A stretch of DNA of 64,000 nucleotides from Vanilla planifolia (taxonomy: Eukaryota > Streptophyta > Magnoliopsida > Asparagales > Orchidaceae), in the NCBI GenBank assembly GCA_023846275.1, contig CM043872.1:26836670-26900669 (forward strand), written 5' to 3'. Within the stretch, counting starts at the first letter, position 1, and each line of letters opens with the position of its first letter. The notes beneath the pieces are model-generated. The model did no database searches. It saw only the letters and a program-made list of their open reading frames with translations, and was not told the DNA's origin. The position numbers were made by a program, and so were the translations under genes. Below are positions 62,506 to 64,000 of this stretch, piece by piece.

Positions 62506-64000
62506 ATATTTTAATACATTCTACATACTTATATCATTATTTGGTTTAAAAAAATAGTATCTTAGAATTTTCTATGTGATAATATTAACGTATATTACCA
62601 TGACACTTAAGATCAAAGAGCATGGAGAGTGAATATTAGGTGATATCTTAAAAAAATCATTAGATAAGAACTTCTAGCAAATACTTAAGTAGAGAAATAT
62701 AGGAATAAATTATCTCACATTGGCTAACAATAGTATAATCATTGTGTTCGTATGAGATATCATTTGTCAAAAACTTTTAAGATATCTTTTTAAGGTAAAA
62801 CTCATATAGTTCTAAATGAGATAATTCAAAAAGAATATTTTAACATAGTAAGATCAAATTATCATATTTATATAATGAGAAAAACTCAAGTAAAAATATA
62901 TTAATTATTTTCAAATTATCAAAATAATGGTGAAGTAGCATATAAAGTAGTGCTATTAATAATCTCATCATTGATTCACAATGTTTTATAACACTTTACT
63001 AACAAAATATGTGAGGGACCCATCACATGTGCTAATTTGAGACAAATATGCTAGATGTGTAACCAAATTTGACGTATGAGGAGAAATCAATAAAGATTTA
63101 AGAGAACCAAGTTAAAAAAATAGCAAATTCTAATAATCAAGGTACCATGGGCCAAATCAAACGAAGCATGTCACATGGGAGTTAGAGGAAGAAATAATAA
63201 AAGTTTATAACTTTATGTTATGAATTTTGATGTTAAAATTCTTGTGAAAGTAATTGTAACATCCCAAAATTTGTAAAAATAAGTATGTTTGTAGTTTATT
63301 TATATTTTTATAAATTTTATTTTTTTTAGAATTGTTTGAGATTATTTAATTTAAAAAAATATACAACACTATAATAAGTATGATAGTTCAAAGAATGGGG
63401 ATGAGTTAAAAGTAAGATATTCAAATTACTAAAAAATATATGATACTAAACTAGTAGAAATATTAATTTTTTAGAAATTAAAAATTAAGTAATTTAAATT
63501 TATAAAAATTTATTTACAAGCTTTAAAAATTACTAAAATTTTGTAAAACCTAGCACATGAAATTTGTAGAGGAAACTGATCATTGGTAGTTTAATTCATA
63601 ACCAATCTTCAGATTCTAAAAAGTTGGAATGCAAGGAGATTTTCTTTGAAAGGACACAACCATTTGAGGGAAAAATGAAGCCAGAAATGCACAGGGATGT
63701 TGGTTGATGTATGAGAGGGAGAGAGATCGCAACTTTAGGAATTTTTGAAAAAAGTTGGAAAGGGAAATGGTTGATTCTTAAAGGATGTGAGAGATGTTGA
63801 TTGTTAAAAGATTTCTAAACCTATTAGAAAAATGATAAAAAAATCTAAAGATTTTGGTAAGATTATTACGTGATATTGTAGTAGCACGATAGAAAATGGG
63901 AAAGAGAAGAAAAATTGTGCATTTCAAGTTCCATTTTCATGACGTGATAATTACTTGAATTTTTAAGATAAGAAAGCTTTTATTTATATGTATATAATTG
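62506..64000. other. Intergenic region at right edge
   Basis: No gene is seen. At about 63256 the sequence TGTAACATCCCAAAATTTG resembles the opening of some plant LTRs, and the base composition becomes less AT-rich beyond 63540. The window ends before a partner end could be seen, so a mobile element cannot be called. Confidence 0.35.

Noticed and set aside
1-64000. tRNA, rRNA or other structured RNA genes
   Set aside because: I looked for tRNA internal promoter-like words and long perfect hairpins and found none convincing. A covariance-model search was not possible here.

Overview
The window is nuclear DNA from a flowering plant. The gene set is typical of plants: a TCP-1/CCT beta chaperonin, a plant-type WW-DEAD-box helicase, a GDSL esterase, a pyroglutamyl peptidase and a polygalacturonase. 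All have GT-AG introns with plant-style T-rich acceptors, set in very AT-rich intergenic DNA. CCT residues such as [12 protein letters not shown] look closer to monocots than to Arabidopsis from memory, so a non-grass monocot is my guess, with low confidence. I see no prokaryotic, organellar or viral operon and no CRISPR array.

Layout: (1) 1-8224, minus strand: the 5' seven coding exons of CCT2, running off the left edge, with a 5.8-kb intron that holds a 39-bp minisatellite and a decayed copy of the gene's own leader. (2) 8530-14640: AT-rich intergenic DNA. (3) 14850-25453, plus: a five-exon TTC1/TPR1-type tetratricopeptide protein whose 6.8-kb intron holds two copies of an unclassified repeat, a short tandem array and an RTE-like LINE fragment. 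(4) 26140-42704, plus: a long RH40-type DEAD-box RNA helicase with a WW domain, a glutamine-rich region with three 46-residue repeats, a helicase core and an RGG/SR tail. Its 8.5-kb first coding intron holds a decayed minus-strand L1-type LINE. (5) 46072-47717, plus: a five-exon GDSL esterase/lipase. (6) 50692-53120, plus: a four-exon peptidase C15. (7) 53810-55626, minus: a six-exon polygalacturonase, convergent with the peptidase, with a clear TATA box. (8) 56104-56397: an unassigned 97-codon ORF whose 3' end lies in a 104-bp tandem duplication. (9) 56565-64000: AT-rich intergenic DNA with an 11-copy 66-bp minisatellite and a recent 290-bp tandem duplication.

The genes are independent loci with no operon-like logic. 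CCT2 and the TPR protein both belong to protein folding, the helicase to RNA metabolism, and the GDSL enzyme and polygalacturonase are secreted and likely act at the cell wall. Exon borders were placed by hand from reading-frame continuity, splice dinucleotides and remembered family sequences. Every internal exon keeps the frame. I found no convincing undescribed system; the most unusual items are the tandem repeats, the decayed leader duplicate, the helicase coding repeat and the unassigned ORF beside PG.
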